DNA from: Dermacentor variabilis
Taxonomy: Eukaryota; Arthropoda; Arachnida; Ixodida; Ixodidae
Assembly (NCBI RefSeq): GCF_050947875.1
Contig: NC_134574.1
Span: forward strand, 105,331,469-105,395,468
DNA length: 64,000 nucleotides
Direction of reading: 5' to 3'
The notes below the pieces were generated by a model, which saw only the letters and a program-made list of their open reading frames with translations, was not told the DNA's origin and searched no databases. The translations under genes were made by a program, and so were the position numbers. Shown here piece after piece: positions 1-11,810 of the stretch (the first letter of the stretch is position 1; each line of letters starts with the position of its first letter).

Positions 1-1570
1 CAACCTGCACATTCTTTTTTTTTCTGCTTTTCTTTTTGTATCCTTATTTTTCTCTGTTGTCCGGATCTCACGTCTGCCGCAAGGTCACCCATTTTTGAAA
101 TGGCTGCTGCAAATAAAGTATTGCTTAACAACTTTTCTTTTTAATCTCATTTTGACCCAGTCAAATACTTAAAACACGAAAAAAAAATCTGATGAGAAAG
201 GTTAGGCGAACAAAAGCGCTGTGTGTCGCGTGATAAAGGGGGTCTCCAATAAAGAAACACACTAGCCATATCACCTCTAGCAAGGGGGTGAAGAAAAAAA
301 AGGCATAATATTTAGAAGGTGAAGGGAGAATGGGGGAGGGGGGGATGTAGGGATATGTGTCACAAAGGGCTGACAAAGCTTACCGGAAACTTTTCAAAAA
401 GGTAATTCGGTTGTTTAGCATTCTCTAATGACTTATTCCGAGGACAGGATCTCACAAGGGCGAGACAAAAAAGAGTCTTCATAGTGACGCCCTTACGTAT
501 GCAAATTCCTCGCCCATAGGTGAGGCTGTCGATACATCTATATGTAAAACAGTCTTGATTTCACCATACAACACGGTAAAAGGCACAGCGCTTCACGTTC
601 TTTTTTGTTTTCTTTTAGCAAGCAAGTTTACTCGAAACCAATGATTGACCCGGCAAATCGAAGCAATTCGCGTTTACCCTGCGCAAAGAAACGCTACGTT
701 TTATCGCGGACCCTTCCCTAAAAAAAAAAAAAAAGAACGACAACCAACCAGAAGTCGTAATTTCTCATTATCCTCTAAACGTGAGAGCCCGTGTATTTGA
801 AAGTTCGAAGAATACGTAGCAGACACACGTGGGAAAGGAGGCCCGATTTGGATAAAAAAAAGTTATTTCGCAAGAACACTCGGTTGGGCTGTTTGGTGTC
901 TATGCCTGTAAGCGCGTGTTGTCTGCACGAGTTTCACGTGATGGACGAAGCATCGAAAGCGAAACCAAGGCTCAACGTTGTGCTTTAGCTCGTCGCAGTG
1001 TGTTCTAATACAAGGTGGAGGTGACGTGGCACGACACAGCATGTCAGACGAACGCTGCTGCTCGTACCCTACAGCGCTAGCGCGATGACGAACGCCGGTA
1101 TAGTGGTGTTACCGGCGTCGCGCCTCTATGGTCCCGAGAGGGACCTTCAGTCCCAAAACGGATTAACGCCTATGGCAGCTCATTTAGTCCTCTAAGAGAT
1201 GAACCACACATCCATTTCACTCTCTTTTGCCTTAGAGCGTAGGCAGAAAAAAAGGATATAGGGAAATTACGGCACGAAATCATCAAGAAGAGAAAATAGG
1301 GCTATTTGACTTCTCAATACAACTGCGCTATCGAAGAAACTGAGGCCGTTGTGTGGCACAGGAACACTGGAAGTATAGTCACAAGTAACTCTGCAGCTGT
1401 ATATCACTGTGAAATGCGTATTGACGAAACGAGAAAAGTATGCATCTCGACAGCGTGGACCAGAAGGGAACGAGATGTTTAGTGGCGACGATACTCTACA
1501 GAGCACCACCGCCGACCATAGCGTCTAGTTCTTCAGACGCCCAATAAAAAAAAAATGGTCTCGCGTGAGA
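1..1570. other. Anonymous non-coding sequence with two small hairpins
   Basis: No gene or recognised mobile element was found here. Open frames are short and have no protein-like composition. Two compact perfect hairpins sit close together. One is a 9-bp stem at 1092-1100 and 1110-1118. The other is a 6-bp stem at 1130-1135 and 1140-1145 closing a GAGA tetraloop. Either may belong to a dispersed repeat, but no second copy was found in this window. Confidence 0.5.
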
Positions 1571-1574
1571 GCAC

Positions 1575-1690
1575 GTGTGTCTGAGAGAGAGAGGGATATA
1601 AGGGAGGCAGGGATGTTAACCAGTCAAGCGTCTGGTTGGCTACCCTACACTGGGGGAAGGGGAAGAGAGAAAGCGAGTTCAAGTGGGGGG
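1575..1690 (+). repeat. Dispersed repeat, GA-tract / TTAACCAG / GCTACCCT family, copy 1
   Basis: The order is a short GA microsatellite, the word GTTAACCAGTC, then GGTTGGCTACCCTACACTGG followed by a G/A-rich tail. The same words recur at 31020-31168 (rearranged), 38600-38710 and 41005-41095. That shows a dispersed repeat family, probably a short retroelement or the end of one. No pol III boxes are obvious. The open frame across it (1565-1795) is not considered coding. Confidence 0.55.
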
Positions 1691-1959
1691 CTAAGAAGGC
1701 CGCGTTCAAACACGAAAGCGAGAGAAAGTATATTGACGAAACCTACTCGCTTCAAAAGGGCCGAAATAGCGAAAGAAAGGAATTCAGATAATTAAAATTG
1801 AAGCGTGCGTTTAAAGGCGCAAGTTTCTTGCACTCGGGATATTTAAGCATAGCTTTTCGCGTTTCATTAGGTAATGACGCAGAAAACTGTGCCAGCAGCC
1901 AGCAGGTCTGTATAGGGGAACTATACTATAGTCACTATACGTATGCACCGTAATATAAT

Positions 1960-2058
1960 TTACACCCTTAAATGGGAATAAGGGTGGAAGTCCGTTTATA
2001 ATTCGCACCCTTACACCAAAAAAGGGCGTAAGAGTGTGAATGAAAAATCAGTTCGCAC
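1960..2058. repeat. Cluster of CACCCTTA inverted and direct repeats
   Basis: CACCCTTA at 1963-1970 pairs with TAAGGGTG at 1979-1986. A longer arm at 2002-2014 pairs with 2028-2040 over 13 bp with two G:T-type mismatches. A further direct copy of TTCGCACCCTTA lies at 2051-2062. Two nested hairpins plus a third half-site within 100 bp suggest a small repeat element. I cannot assign it to a family. Confidence 0.6.
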
Positions 2059-2372
2059 CCTTATTCAGTGTTATGACTAAAATACTTTACAGTTTAGGCC
2101 GAGTCGGTATAAACGCGCTGTCCAATGTTGAACTGGAGCTGTGTCGGGCGATGGCCTGCTTCCATCATACGCAAGGCTGCAGGAGATCTCGGAAAAAAAA
2201 AAACGCCGCTTGTGCGGTGGTAAAAACAACCGCACGAGGACCCCTTTAGAGGACGAGACGAAACCAAAGAAAATATATGGAGAAACTAGCCCGCCATGAT
2301 GTTCTTGTGAATTACATTTCCTCTGAACTTGCGTATGCTTGAATTGTTATGCCGGCATTTTTTCTTTTTCAG

Positions 2373-2438
2373 TACAACTCCTCGAATGCGCACGTGTCCT
2401 ACGCCTCCATCTCCGATGGCTCCCCCTGGTATGGATGA
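2373..2438 (+). CDS. Candidate terminal coding exon of an unidentified host gene
   Basis: A long pyrimidine tract ending CAG at 2372 is followed at once by 21 sense codons and a TGA stop (2436-2438). Seventeen of 21 third positions are G or C, although the surrounding DNA is AT-rich. The peptide reads YNSSNAHVSYASISDGSP followed by WYG. It is rich in Ser and Tyr, as cytoplasmic tails often are. A longer frame overlaps it at 2329-2580 but lacks the third-position bias. I do not recognise the protein and see no upstream exon, so this is a hypothesis from splice signal and codon bias only. It could be chance. Confidence 0.22.
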   Translation, partial: YNSSNAHVSYASISDGSPWYG

Positions 2439-2579
2439 GGCGGAGAGTAGTAAGCAATGCCATAAATATGAACATTCGAATGAGTTCGCTCATCAATTAG
2501 CACAGAAACAATCAGAGGAGAAAGGACTGCAGATGAAAGCTACACCTGCGGAGCCTTGCGGGCCCGCAAAAACCTTATG

Positions 2580-4210
2580 AAGAAACACTTTTTTTTTAGG
2601 AGCATAACACATATCACAAACATTTCTGAAACAAAAATCAAATGGGTGAAATCCTAAAATAACGTAGAAGTTTAAATTATTTTAGCGCAAATTATTCAAG
2701 GCGACATGTACATTTCACGAAGCTTCACATATTTACCAAAAAGGAATAACATATTTAGAATTCCATGTGATATAAGGATGAAGCCGGAAACGGTGCTTCC
2801 TTCAACCTCAACCTAATTAAGTATTTTTCGAATAGGAGGCATGCAATGCTCTATTTCACTTCTTGAAGGGTCGTTAAAAGCTAATATTAAATGTCTTGAG
2901 ACTGTTAAAATACACTTAAACAACCTTAATTTCTTTCACATGGCCGCGAAGGGATAATAATTACCGAAAAAACTGAAGGCCGTCTGCCCCCCCTCCTCTT
3001 CCCCACTTTGCTGTCTCTCTCTCTCTCTTTCTCTCTATTCTTTTCACCCAATAACATGAGCCCCATACGTCCGCGTGACGTAATCAATTCCACTGTATTA
3101 TGCCAATATGTCACAGCTGAATGTTTTCATTTCCTGCAGGCTTGAGCTCTGATTATATTGAATGCGTTCCATGCGATCCGTAAGGGGCTGTCATTTCGGC
3201 TTTCAAACCCCACCACATTTATGAGGTCAGAACCACATCTGCTGTGTTCCGTAACTCCACAAGCTGCAAAACATTTACACCGAGGAAGATAAAGCTCTCT
3301 ATTGGGTCACCTGCCCATGGGAAAATGTGCAAACGTGCATACCACCGCTCCGATTGGGGTCGTGCTTCGCGCTCCGCCCAAGTACACGGAAGCTATCCGG
3401 GACACCTTGCGTGCGAGCGCGCGTTTGCAAGGACACCTTTCTCAGCCAGCAGGAACCTCGCGCCTTTCTTCCTTTCTTTCTTTCTTGCTTCTTCTTTTTT
3501 CTTTCTTTTATTTTTTCTCGCGGTAGTTGCGGGAGCAGAGCAAATCGTTCCGGAGCCACCATTACGCGGTGATTTATGAAAGGCGTCCTCCGCCGGCCGC
3601 AGTCCTGCTTAGCTACGCGCTTATTTATGCCACCAGCCACCTTGCGTAGCCCCTTCTGTGTTCATTTTGGTTCGCTCATTTTCACATCTCTCGCCTTGTT
3701 TCCTCGTGATTTTGCCAAGGGATGGTCTTCGTGCGCGACGGCCTTCCTGAGCCGTTCGAGCGCTAATAGAGTGCGAGACGAATAAACGAACAAGACGAAA
3801 GAAAACAACAAAGCTGCGCGAATAAAATGAAAGGACGATTGCCTACTTTCCCATCCGTGCGCTCTTATTAAAAGAAACAACACATAAAAAATAGCGGGGA
3901 ATGAGAAGTTGAGCAACCGTTTACGCAGCTTCCGTCGGTGCTGCGCGGTTCTAGCGCGGAAAGGCCTGCGGCGCGCCAGATTGTGCGGCCACGGTCGTTG
4001 CCAGCGTCGTGCTGACGTAGGCAGCCGCTGTCGGATTCGCGCTGACGCTGCGCACCCGCCGAACTATGAAAGCGCAGCCCCCCTTGCTGCTCGCTCACTG
4101 CAAGCGCGAAATCGTCTGAGAAAACTGCAGCTGGTTTGATGACTGCCATCATATAGAGCCAAGCACGCTATATGGGGCATGCGCTGCATTTGATCGAAAG
4201 CGTCATGTCA
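2580..4210. other. No gene recognised
   Basis: AT-rich up to about 2940, then mixed sequence with CT and TTTC-rich runs around 3010-3040 and 3460-3520. Overlapping open frames of 70-113 codons on both strands at 3.2-4.1 kb are mutual shadows without motifs. A 40-nt stretch at 3140-3179 is bracketed by a good acceptor (TTCCTGCAG) and a donor (GTAAGG) and is open in one frame. On its own that is weak evidence. Confidence 0.45.
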
Positions 4211-4216
4211 TTGTAT

Positions 4217-4655
4217 GCAGCCAGCACGGTGAAAACTTACGCCCTACTCCCATTCGATCATTTCCAGCTGCAAAATGGAAGTTTCGAATAAGACAATAGG
4301 GTGCGGGTGACATCACGTGAATGGTCATGAACAGACGCCAGCAAAACCGCCATATCGTTGCACAGCCAGCACGGTGAAAACTTACGTGAAAACCACGGTG
4401 AAAAGCACTACTTCCATTTGCTAATTTACAGCAGCGCTGTTGAAGTTTTGAATGGAGCAACAATATCGTGTCTGTGACGTCCCGTGAAGGGTCATGGACT
4501 GACGTCATCAAAGCCTTCATATGTTAGTGTAGCCTGCATGGGGAAAAGCTATGCATTATCTTGATTCGCTAATATTCATGAGTGCTGTGGAAGCTGCGAA
4601 TAGGATAACAATATGGCGTTTGTGACTTCACGTGAATAGTCCCTAAAGTGCTGGT
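4217..4655. repeat. Imperfect tandem repeat, about 145-bp unit, three copies
   Basis: The unit starts with a word like CAGCCAGCACGGTGAAAAC at 4218, 4363 and (diverged) 4531. It continues through a GAATAG..AACAATATCGTG-type word and TGACGTCACGTGAATGGTCATG. Copy 2 is longer (168 bp) because it holds an internal duplication of roughly 22 bp around CACGGTGAAAA. Copy 3 is incomplete. Open frames across it are not considered coding. The CACGTGA and TGACGTCA words repeated in each unit resemble E-box and CRE sites, but function is unknown. Confidence 0.7.
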
Positions 4656-4879
4656 GGGCAGAGCAGCACGCTTAGGTTTCCTGTCGCTTAATGGGGCCCT
4701 GAAACACTTTTATTCAAGCTACGTGCACAAGTCTTGTCGTCCTACGTCGTGCGGACGGGCTTCAAAGAGTGGAACTCAATAGCACTCAAAAATTCATAAC
4801 TGCTTCTCACGCTTCCAGGCAACAGGAGCGCATGTAACCCTAATGTTTTCTGGGAAACGCTGGCCGCGAACGATATGCA

Positions 4880-6060
4880 TGAAGGCGGGCTTTCTGATAG
4901 AAACGCGGCCTCTTGCGTGGGCCATGATGTGGCGGAGGCGAGCGCCATCTGGAGGTATTGCGTGGAACTGGGTGCGCTCAGAGATACTCGCACGCCGGCT
5001 TGCGTAAATGGGGGACACCGTGGCCGGTCTATGCGTGGTAGAAACGCTAGAAAAGGGGGTTTCCTTGAGTTTCCGCGTAACAGAATTGTTTTCTCGTATA
5101 ACTAAATTAGAACACGACGCTATCATGTCTGCAGGTTGGGTGTTAGCCGTACTTTATGGTTTTCCTACGTACTTTAGCTTGAGAAATTCAATTATTTCAG
5201 TAGCTTCTTTGCACCACATGGAGAACCTGGGTATGGGCGGTTTCAGAATCTTTTTGCCGATAACATGGCCGACGCCGGATTTTGACGCCGTTTGCTGCTG
5301 CAGTATAGACATCTATAATGAGAAATTTTCAACGCGTTTGCAAGATGCCAATGGAAAGTATTGCATCGGATAGAATTATTGCGGTAGAATCTTGTATCTG
5401 TATCTCAAATACTTGCTGCTCTGGTACCTTGTGCCGTATCATGATACCATTGACAAGTACCTTTGCCAAGCCGTGCCCACAGAACACACAGGGTCACGTG
5501 TTTGCTTGAGGCGATGTTGTGCGTCATTTTTCACAATCTCTGAGAGAGTTGAACATTATCGCATCCTCACATGGAGCATAGCATTGTGGCAGAAATGTTA
5601 AATAACAATCGAAATATTGGGGTGCACGTAGTTCCGTTAATTATTATAATTGTGTGTAAACAGTGTGTACACAAATTCGAGGTCTGCACCATGTTTCGCT
5701 ACGTAGTGAAGACGCTTCTGTCCCACGGGATGCTTCCTTCGGGACTTGGTATGCTGGACGTTGAGTGCACGCCCATCCTGCACACGCGGCCAACATGCTG
5801 TTGAGACGCCATCTCCAAGCGCTCTTTTCAGGCTATTGACGATTGTACCGGTTGCGCTATCACAGCCCAGTACGTGACCTCCAAAGCCCAGCGCCTGTAT
5901 TTTCTGTCGCATAGGAAAGAAAGCACAGCGCTTGCCATACGCACAAGCTGTGAAACGCTGCCGAGGCGGCGCCGGCCGGGATGCGCGGAGGCGAGCGCCG
6001 TCTGGGGGTGTTGCGAGAAACCCAGCGGTGCGCACGAGCCATACTACAGCAGCAGTGCCC
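4880..6060. repeat. Mosaic of dispersed repeats
   Basis: A core like GCGGAGGCGAGCGCC..TCTGG occurs at about 4930-4955 and again at about 5980-6005. The stretch 5066-5205 matches 32040-32190 in order and orientation. The stretch 5460-5600 matches 58478-58605. I read this as an old dispersed repeat, or several nested ones, with no coding capacity. Open frames here (up to 132 codons) are not conserved between copies as far as I can judge. Confidence 0.5.
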
Positions 6061-6216
6061 CGAAAGTCAGGAGGAGAGGCTGAGAGAGCTTCGCTCTAAA
6101 TATTCCAGTTTCCCTAAGCTCTTCCAACGAACCAATTGGACCGCGCTGAGTGGTCCTTAGAGTTTAGCGCTGCGAGTAACGTACCGTAGTGGTGTGGTGC
6201 TGCCCCCAGCCGGAGA

Positions 6217-6232
6217 GCAGCAGCAGCAGCAG
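6217..6232 (+). repeat. (CAG) microsatellite, about five units
   Basis: A short run of CAG trinucleotides within GC-richer sequence. No coding context could be established. Confidence 0.8.
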
Positions 6233-6270
6233 CGTGCAGTGCCATTGCCGCATGCCACCAACCCGGCGAT

Positions 6271-6657
6271 GCCCTCTCCCCTTACGCAATACCTGGCGCG
6301 CTACCACCACCGTAAGTCTACCCTCTCGCCCGTTCTGCCCACGCCTCCTAGTTGGCACAAGGCCTGTGCACTTCGATCCATGACGTTGTGCTACCTTGCC
6401 CAGCTGCCATGGAATCTGACGGGGATGCTCCCGAGTAAGCCGCGGTGATTTTGACGTCACCGTTTTCGTGACGCCTGGCTTGACAGTGGAAATTCCGGAC
6501 CAAGTAGTACGACGTAAAAAAACACAGCACACAGGCCTGCTATCTATAGGAGGCGTTGGCTCGGCTCCGTCGAGGAGCGCTCGTGCCGACAGCTAGAGCG
6601 AGGCTGACGTGGCGTCGAGGCGGTGCCCTCTCCCCTCACGCAACATCTGGCGCGCTA
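6271..6657 (+). repeat. Direct repeat pair, 33 bp, about 354 bp apart
   Basis: The 33-bp segments at 6271-6303 and 6625-6657 differ at only three positions and both contain GCCCTCTCCCC and TGGCGCGCTA. They lie in a GC-rich block (about 6190-6770). They may be parts of one dispersed repeat or a local duplication. No gene is recognised between them. Confidence 0.65.
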
Positions 6658-6769
6658 TTTCGCCCGCTCGCCCTTTCGCCCGACCTGCTCCGTCGAAGCG
6701 CTGCTCGCGACGTGGCGTCGCAGCCAATGGAACTCTGTCGAGGCGTGCTCCTTGTAAGCGGCTAGCGAC

Positions 6770-7095
6770 CGGAATTTAGGTGGCGAGGAGACTTCCAAGT
6801 GAGCGAACGCGCAATGAAAGCGATCAGTCGGACCATGTTGCGCTGTTGCTTGACTGAAGTTGCGAAGCCTCGCTTATTCTATGTTAAATCCAGGCAATCG
6901 TCCCCTTGGTGTATCTCTCATGTCGACTGGGAACATGCCGAACTGCGCCATGTCACTCTGTGCCCCTCCCCTACCCCCCCCCCCCCGATCAGTCAACCAT
7001 GTGTCGACGCACGCGTGTTAGCCGCTGTGCCACCGGCGTCTGACACGCCGGCTGAAAAAAAAGGAGGAAAGGAAAAAAAAGAAAACGATACGCCA
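6770..7095. other. No gene recognised; C-run and A-rich stretch
   Basis: A run of about a dozen C residues lies near 6976-6987 and A-rich sequence at 7055-7085. The 108-codon open frame from 6799 crosses these runs and has no motif. Confidence 0.45.
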
Positions 7096-7099
7096 AGAA

Positions 7100-7450
7100 A
7101 CCAAACTAAGTATTGTTGCCCATAGCTTGAAATTTAACATAGCGAATAGATTCTAAAGCTCCCTTTGAAACGTTTATGCCTATTTGTTGCAATGACTTGA
7201 ACTTATGGATAATGTATGATTCTCTGTATTTTCCTTCTCGTTCAGAATGGAAATTTCACTGTAAGATGTAGAGTTTAAGTTCATCAAAGTTATGACCTGG
7301 TTGGTTGAAATTCTCGGCGACGGCTTTGGAAAGCTCTCTAGCTGTGTCCGCGCGATGTCCGTTTAATTTGATGTTCATTGATTGTACTGTTTGACCGATA
7401 TATTGTTTCGTTAATTGATTGCGTTTTACCATAATTTCTACCGACGGAAT
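7100..7450 (-). pseudogene. Penelope-like element remnant, GIY-YIG endonuclease domain
   Basis: Minus-strand translation from about 7435 to 7107 gives a continuous protein-like segment with one internal TGA (at about 7258-7260). It contains KQYIGQTVQS, then LNGHRADTAREL, AVAENFNQPGHNF, SEREGKYRESYIIHKF and GINVSKGALES. The YIGQT word, the downstream NGHR, the GH-N-F word and the R-E-YIIHKF word match the C-terminal GIY-YIG nuclease region of Penelope-like retroelements as I know them. The expected first half (a GLIY-type strand with a CxxC) is degraded to EIMVKRNQLT. No reverse transcriptase domain was found upstream on this strand, so this is a truncated, decayed copy. In the family this domain nicks target DNA for priming. 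The family call is fairly firm; the exact ends are not. Confidence 0.75.
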
Positions 7451-7459
7451 CTGAAAGAA

Positions 7460-9331
<1,872 letters not shown>

Positions 9332-9342
9332 TCCGCAGCGGT

Positions 9343-9870
9343 CACATGCGGTTGCCCGAGAAATTTCCCTCCGGGCGACTCGGCGTGGTGAGGCGACTAG
9401 TTAAGAATGGGGGGATCCCTTGCTCCGTTATAAAGACATACTCCATCATTATACACGCATTATACACGCTCATTATACACGCACCACCGCCGTCCTTCTC
9501 GCGGGTGGAAGCAGTGGCATTACGCCAGTTACAAACCGCAACTTTTCCTAATCTTGTCTGTCTCAATAAATTCTACCCACACTGTTATGCAGATCGTTGC
9601 CCTGGCTGTGGCAGCTCGCCCACAATCTTCCACGTCACGATTGAGTGCATTGCAAACCTCATTCCTCCCTTGCCAACTCTCCTTTACCCCCTACGCAACA
9701 AAGAGCTGTGGGACGATGCCCGCCGCGACGGACCTCCCGAGGTCCTCCGAGCAGTGATCCAACGGGCTCGAAACATCGCCGGAATCATCTTAGGGACCCT
9801 GAACTGAGGGTTCCTCCCACACTGCTCTCGCCATTCAAATATTATTAATAAAGATGTTTTACTCTCTCTC
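9343..9870 (+). mobile_element. 5'-truncated LINE insertion with 11-bp target-site duplication
   Basis: The exact word TCCGCAGCGGT stands at 9332-9342 and again at 9871-9881. Between them lies 528 bp. It ends in the C-terminal codons of a LINE ORF2, a TGA stop (9805-9807), a short 3' UTR with AATAAA (9847-9852) and a CTCTCTCTC tail ending at the second duplication. This is the signature of target-primed reverse transcription with 5' truncation. LINE-like protein homology starts only near 9485. The first 140 bp, with three copies of CATTATACACG, is unexplained and may be internal rearrangement or a different segment of the element. Confidence 0.82.
9346..9807 (+). pseudogene. LINE ORF2 C-terminal fragment with CCHC-type motif
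   Basis: This is a 153-codon frame of which residues about 47-153 look like the extreme C-terminus of an I-clade-type LINE ORF2. The word FSRVEAVALRQLQT is followed by C85-x2-C88-x7-H96-x4-C101. The parallel word at 10777-11697 is LSRAEAVLFRQLQT, with the same cysteine/histidine spacing to within one residue. The ATG at 9346 is fortuitous because the copy lacks the whole EN-RT-RNase H part. It cannot mobilise itself. In the family the cysteine/histidine motif is thought to bind nucleic acid. Confidence 0.75.
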
Positions 9871-9881
9871 TCCGCAGCGGT

Positions 9882-10330
9882 GTTTTCGTGGCATCGGCGG
9901 TGTCTGTGGCAACATGCGGCGCGACGCAACTACCAGCGCATTCTGCAATGCGGGCGAAGGAATAACGGCCGCTATATGGATTTGCCTGAACTTCGACTTC
10001 GCGAATTTTTGAACCAATCATTTTCGACCGACCGTTGTGGTATAGAAGCAACACTTGGCAATGTTTATGCGCGTCCGCAAAGTCCTACGGCATTTATCGT
10101 TTAAGGAAAACCATGATTGCTTCGTAATTTAGGCCACTAAAAGCACATAAAGTGTAATAACCAAAGCCACAAGAACGTTGGAAGCCCCAAACAGGAGACA
10201 AGTAGTTCCTCCGAGTAATTCTAGTAAGAAATTATATGCTTGGGCGAGGCAGCACGAGTATAACCGATCCTGGGCTTTGCACTGTGCAAAGTTCGGCGTA
10301 TTATACTCGCATAAAAAAGTCGTACTTGAG
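9882..10330. other. No gene recognised; probable continuation of a dispersed repeat
   Basis: The part nearest 10330 probably belongs to the repeat annotated at 10331-10470. No coding signal is seen. Confidence 0.35.
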
Positions 10331-10470
10331 CCATCAAGGCGAAGCATCCATTGCGATAGCAAATTATTAGACAGATATGTGAGATAAGGACAGTAGTTTT
10401 ATCAGCCGTGTAAATTTGCAAACATTCGCTTACTAACTAAATTAATAAACATGGTGTCACGCGCACGCGA
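10331..10470 (-). repeat. Dispersed repeat shared with 46525-46650
   Basis: Read on the minus strand, this stretch contains GCGTGACACCATG, TTAGTTAGTAAGCG, GATAAAACTACTGTCCTTA and ATAATTTGCTATCGCAA. The same words occur in the same order, slightly changed, on the plus strand at 46525-46650. By eye they agree at roughly three quarters of positions. Frames encoding TADKTT..ICYRN in both copies show the alignment but are not evidence of coding. Confidence 0.65.
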
Positions 10471-10776
10471 GCAAACATGAATACGTTTTCACTCGATGAC
10501 CGCGGAAACACGCTATCAAAACGCTGGACTGAGGAAGCGCGGCAGCAGCAGAGAGCGAATCAAACTTCGTGCTGCCTCTCCCTCCAACGCAAACCAGGCG
10601 GCGAGAACAAAGCACAAACGATGCAGACAGCCCTCACCGCACCTAAAATATGGCCCTATCACGGATCGCTTTGAAGATATGGTCCGCGCGGCCGCGCAGT
10701 ACGCAGGAGCCATACACAGCAGTTACAGAAATGGTGCCAAAGTAAGGGAAGCGCGGTCGAGGTGCCAAGATCTTAG
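10471..10776. other. GC-rich sequence upstream of the LINE fragment
   Basis: Frames here (65 and 94 codons) end just before the LINE frame and show no reverse transcriptase motif. I cannot say whether this is flank or a scrambled 5' part of the LINE copy. Confidence 0.35.
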
Positions 10777-11697
10777 TTGAGAAGAGCGGCGAGGGCCAAG
10801 GCCCTCATCGACTTTCACGCCAAGGACGAGCACGCAAGGTTCGTGGATGCGGCAGAATACCAGGGAGACTGCGCGGCGTTCGTAGCTACCGTCATCGAGG
10901 CGTCGTCCGGCGCGACGAGGGCAGCGGCGAGCTTACGGGTCCGCGAGGCGTGTCAGGCGGAGGAGGTGGCCATTGCCCTGGCCATTGCCGACCCCGGGTG
11001 CCAGACGGTGTTGTGCGATTCCCGAAGTGCAGTGCGGAATTATGCAAAGGGCAAAGTGTGTGGTGAGGCTGTGCGCGTTCTGTGCTCGGCTGACCTGCAA
11101 CGACAGAATCGGTGTGTTAGAATCAAGTGGTTCCCGGCGCACGCGGGCACCGACGCGTCCGAGAAGCACGATAACCACAACGAGACGGCACACGCAGTGG
11201 CGCGAGCGCTAACCAACCGCGCCGCTGCAACCGACCGTCCAACGTGGTGTAGTGCCAAGGACCGCATTACGACGTTCAACGAACTTACCCAGTTCTACCG
11301 CCTCGCTCGAAGGACTTTCCCACCCCCGCACCCGGGGCTGAGCCGAGCGGAGGCGGTGCTGTTCAGACAATTGCAAACTGGTTCTTTACCCACCCCAGTA
11401 TTAATGACTCATCTATACCCTAAATTATATGTGAGTGATGTGTGCCGCGTGTGCCAGCGGGAGAGGGCCACCCTGACGCACATCCTATGGGATTGCACCA
11501 AGTTCCCCAATGAGGCTTCGACAAGTACAACGATTCCTCCGCGACTCGCGGCTGCGGCGGAATGCTACGACCACGAAAGCCAAACCTGGGCCGTCCAGCA
11601 GGTCTCGGCGGCTCTTGAAAGACAAAGGCCGAGCGAAACCGACGGAACGTTGCCCCACAGGGCGACCAACCGCGGGAGTAACACGCGCTGGAGTTGA
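10777..11697 (+). CDS. LINE ORF2 fragment: RNase H domain plus C-terminal CCHC motif
   Basis: This is the longest open frame in the window (306 codons) and clearly retroelement-derived. Residues about 20-150 fit an RNase H domain: D24 in FVDAAEY, E62 in QAEEVAIALAI, D81 in LCDSRSAV, then H122 in FPAHAG. The position where many RNase H domains have the last Asp (N-E-x-A-D) reads N-E-T-A-H139. The C-terminal part holds LSRAEAVLFRQLQT and C223-x2-C226-x8-H235-x4-C240. The usual reverse transcriptase and endonuclease domains are absent and the ATG is fortuitous. The frame stays open across the copy, so it is younger or better preserved than the other copies here, but it is truncated. RNase H would normally remove the RNA template during reverse transcription. 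I-clade affiliation is inferred from domain order. Confidence 0.85.
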   Translation: MRRAARAKALIDFHAKDEHARFVDAAEYQGDCAAFVATVIEASSGATRAAASLRVREACQAEEVAIALAIADPGCQTVLCDSRSAVRNYAKGKVCGEAVRVLCSADLQRQNRCVRIKWFPAHAGTDASEKHDNHNETAHAVARALTNRAAATDRPTWCSAKDRITTFNELTQFYRLARRTFPPPHPGLSRAEAVLFRQLQTGSLPTPVLMTHLYPKLYVSDVCRVCQRERATLTHILWDCTKFPNEASTSTTIPPRLAAAAECYDHESQTWAVQQVSAALERQRPSETDGTLPHRATNRGSNTRWS

Positions 11698-11810
11698 GTA
11701 GAGACCACCCGCTGAGAAGACGTCAGGGCCCGCGTCACGGCGCCATTTAGTCATGGTGTCGTTCTGCGGGCGACTACATAAAGTTGTCTCTCTCTCTCTC
11801 TCTCTCAGGC
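10777..11810 (+). mobile_element. 5'-truncated I-clade-like LINE with CT-repeat tail
   Basis: The element comprises the ORF2 fragment, a short 3' UTR and a terminal ATAAAG-TTGT followed by about ten CT dinucleotides ending near 11810. It ends the same way as the copy at 9343-9870: a polyadenylation-like word and then a CT microsatellite instead of poly(A). The 5' boundary is uncertain. I did not find a clear target-site duplication. Confidence 0.7.
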
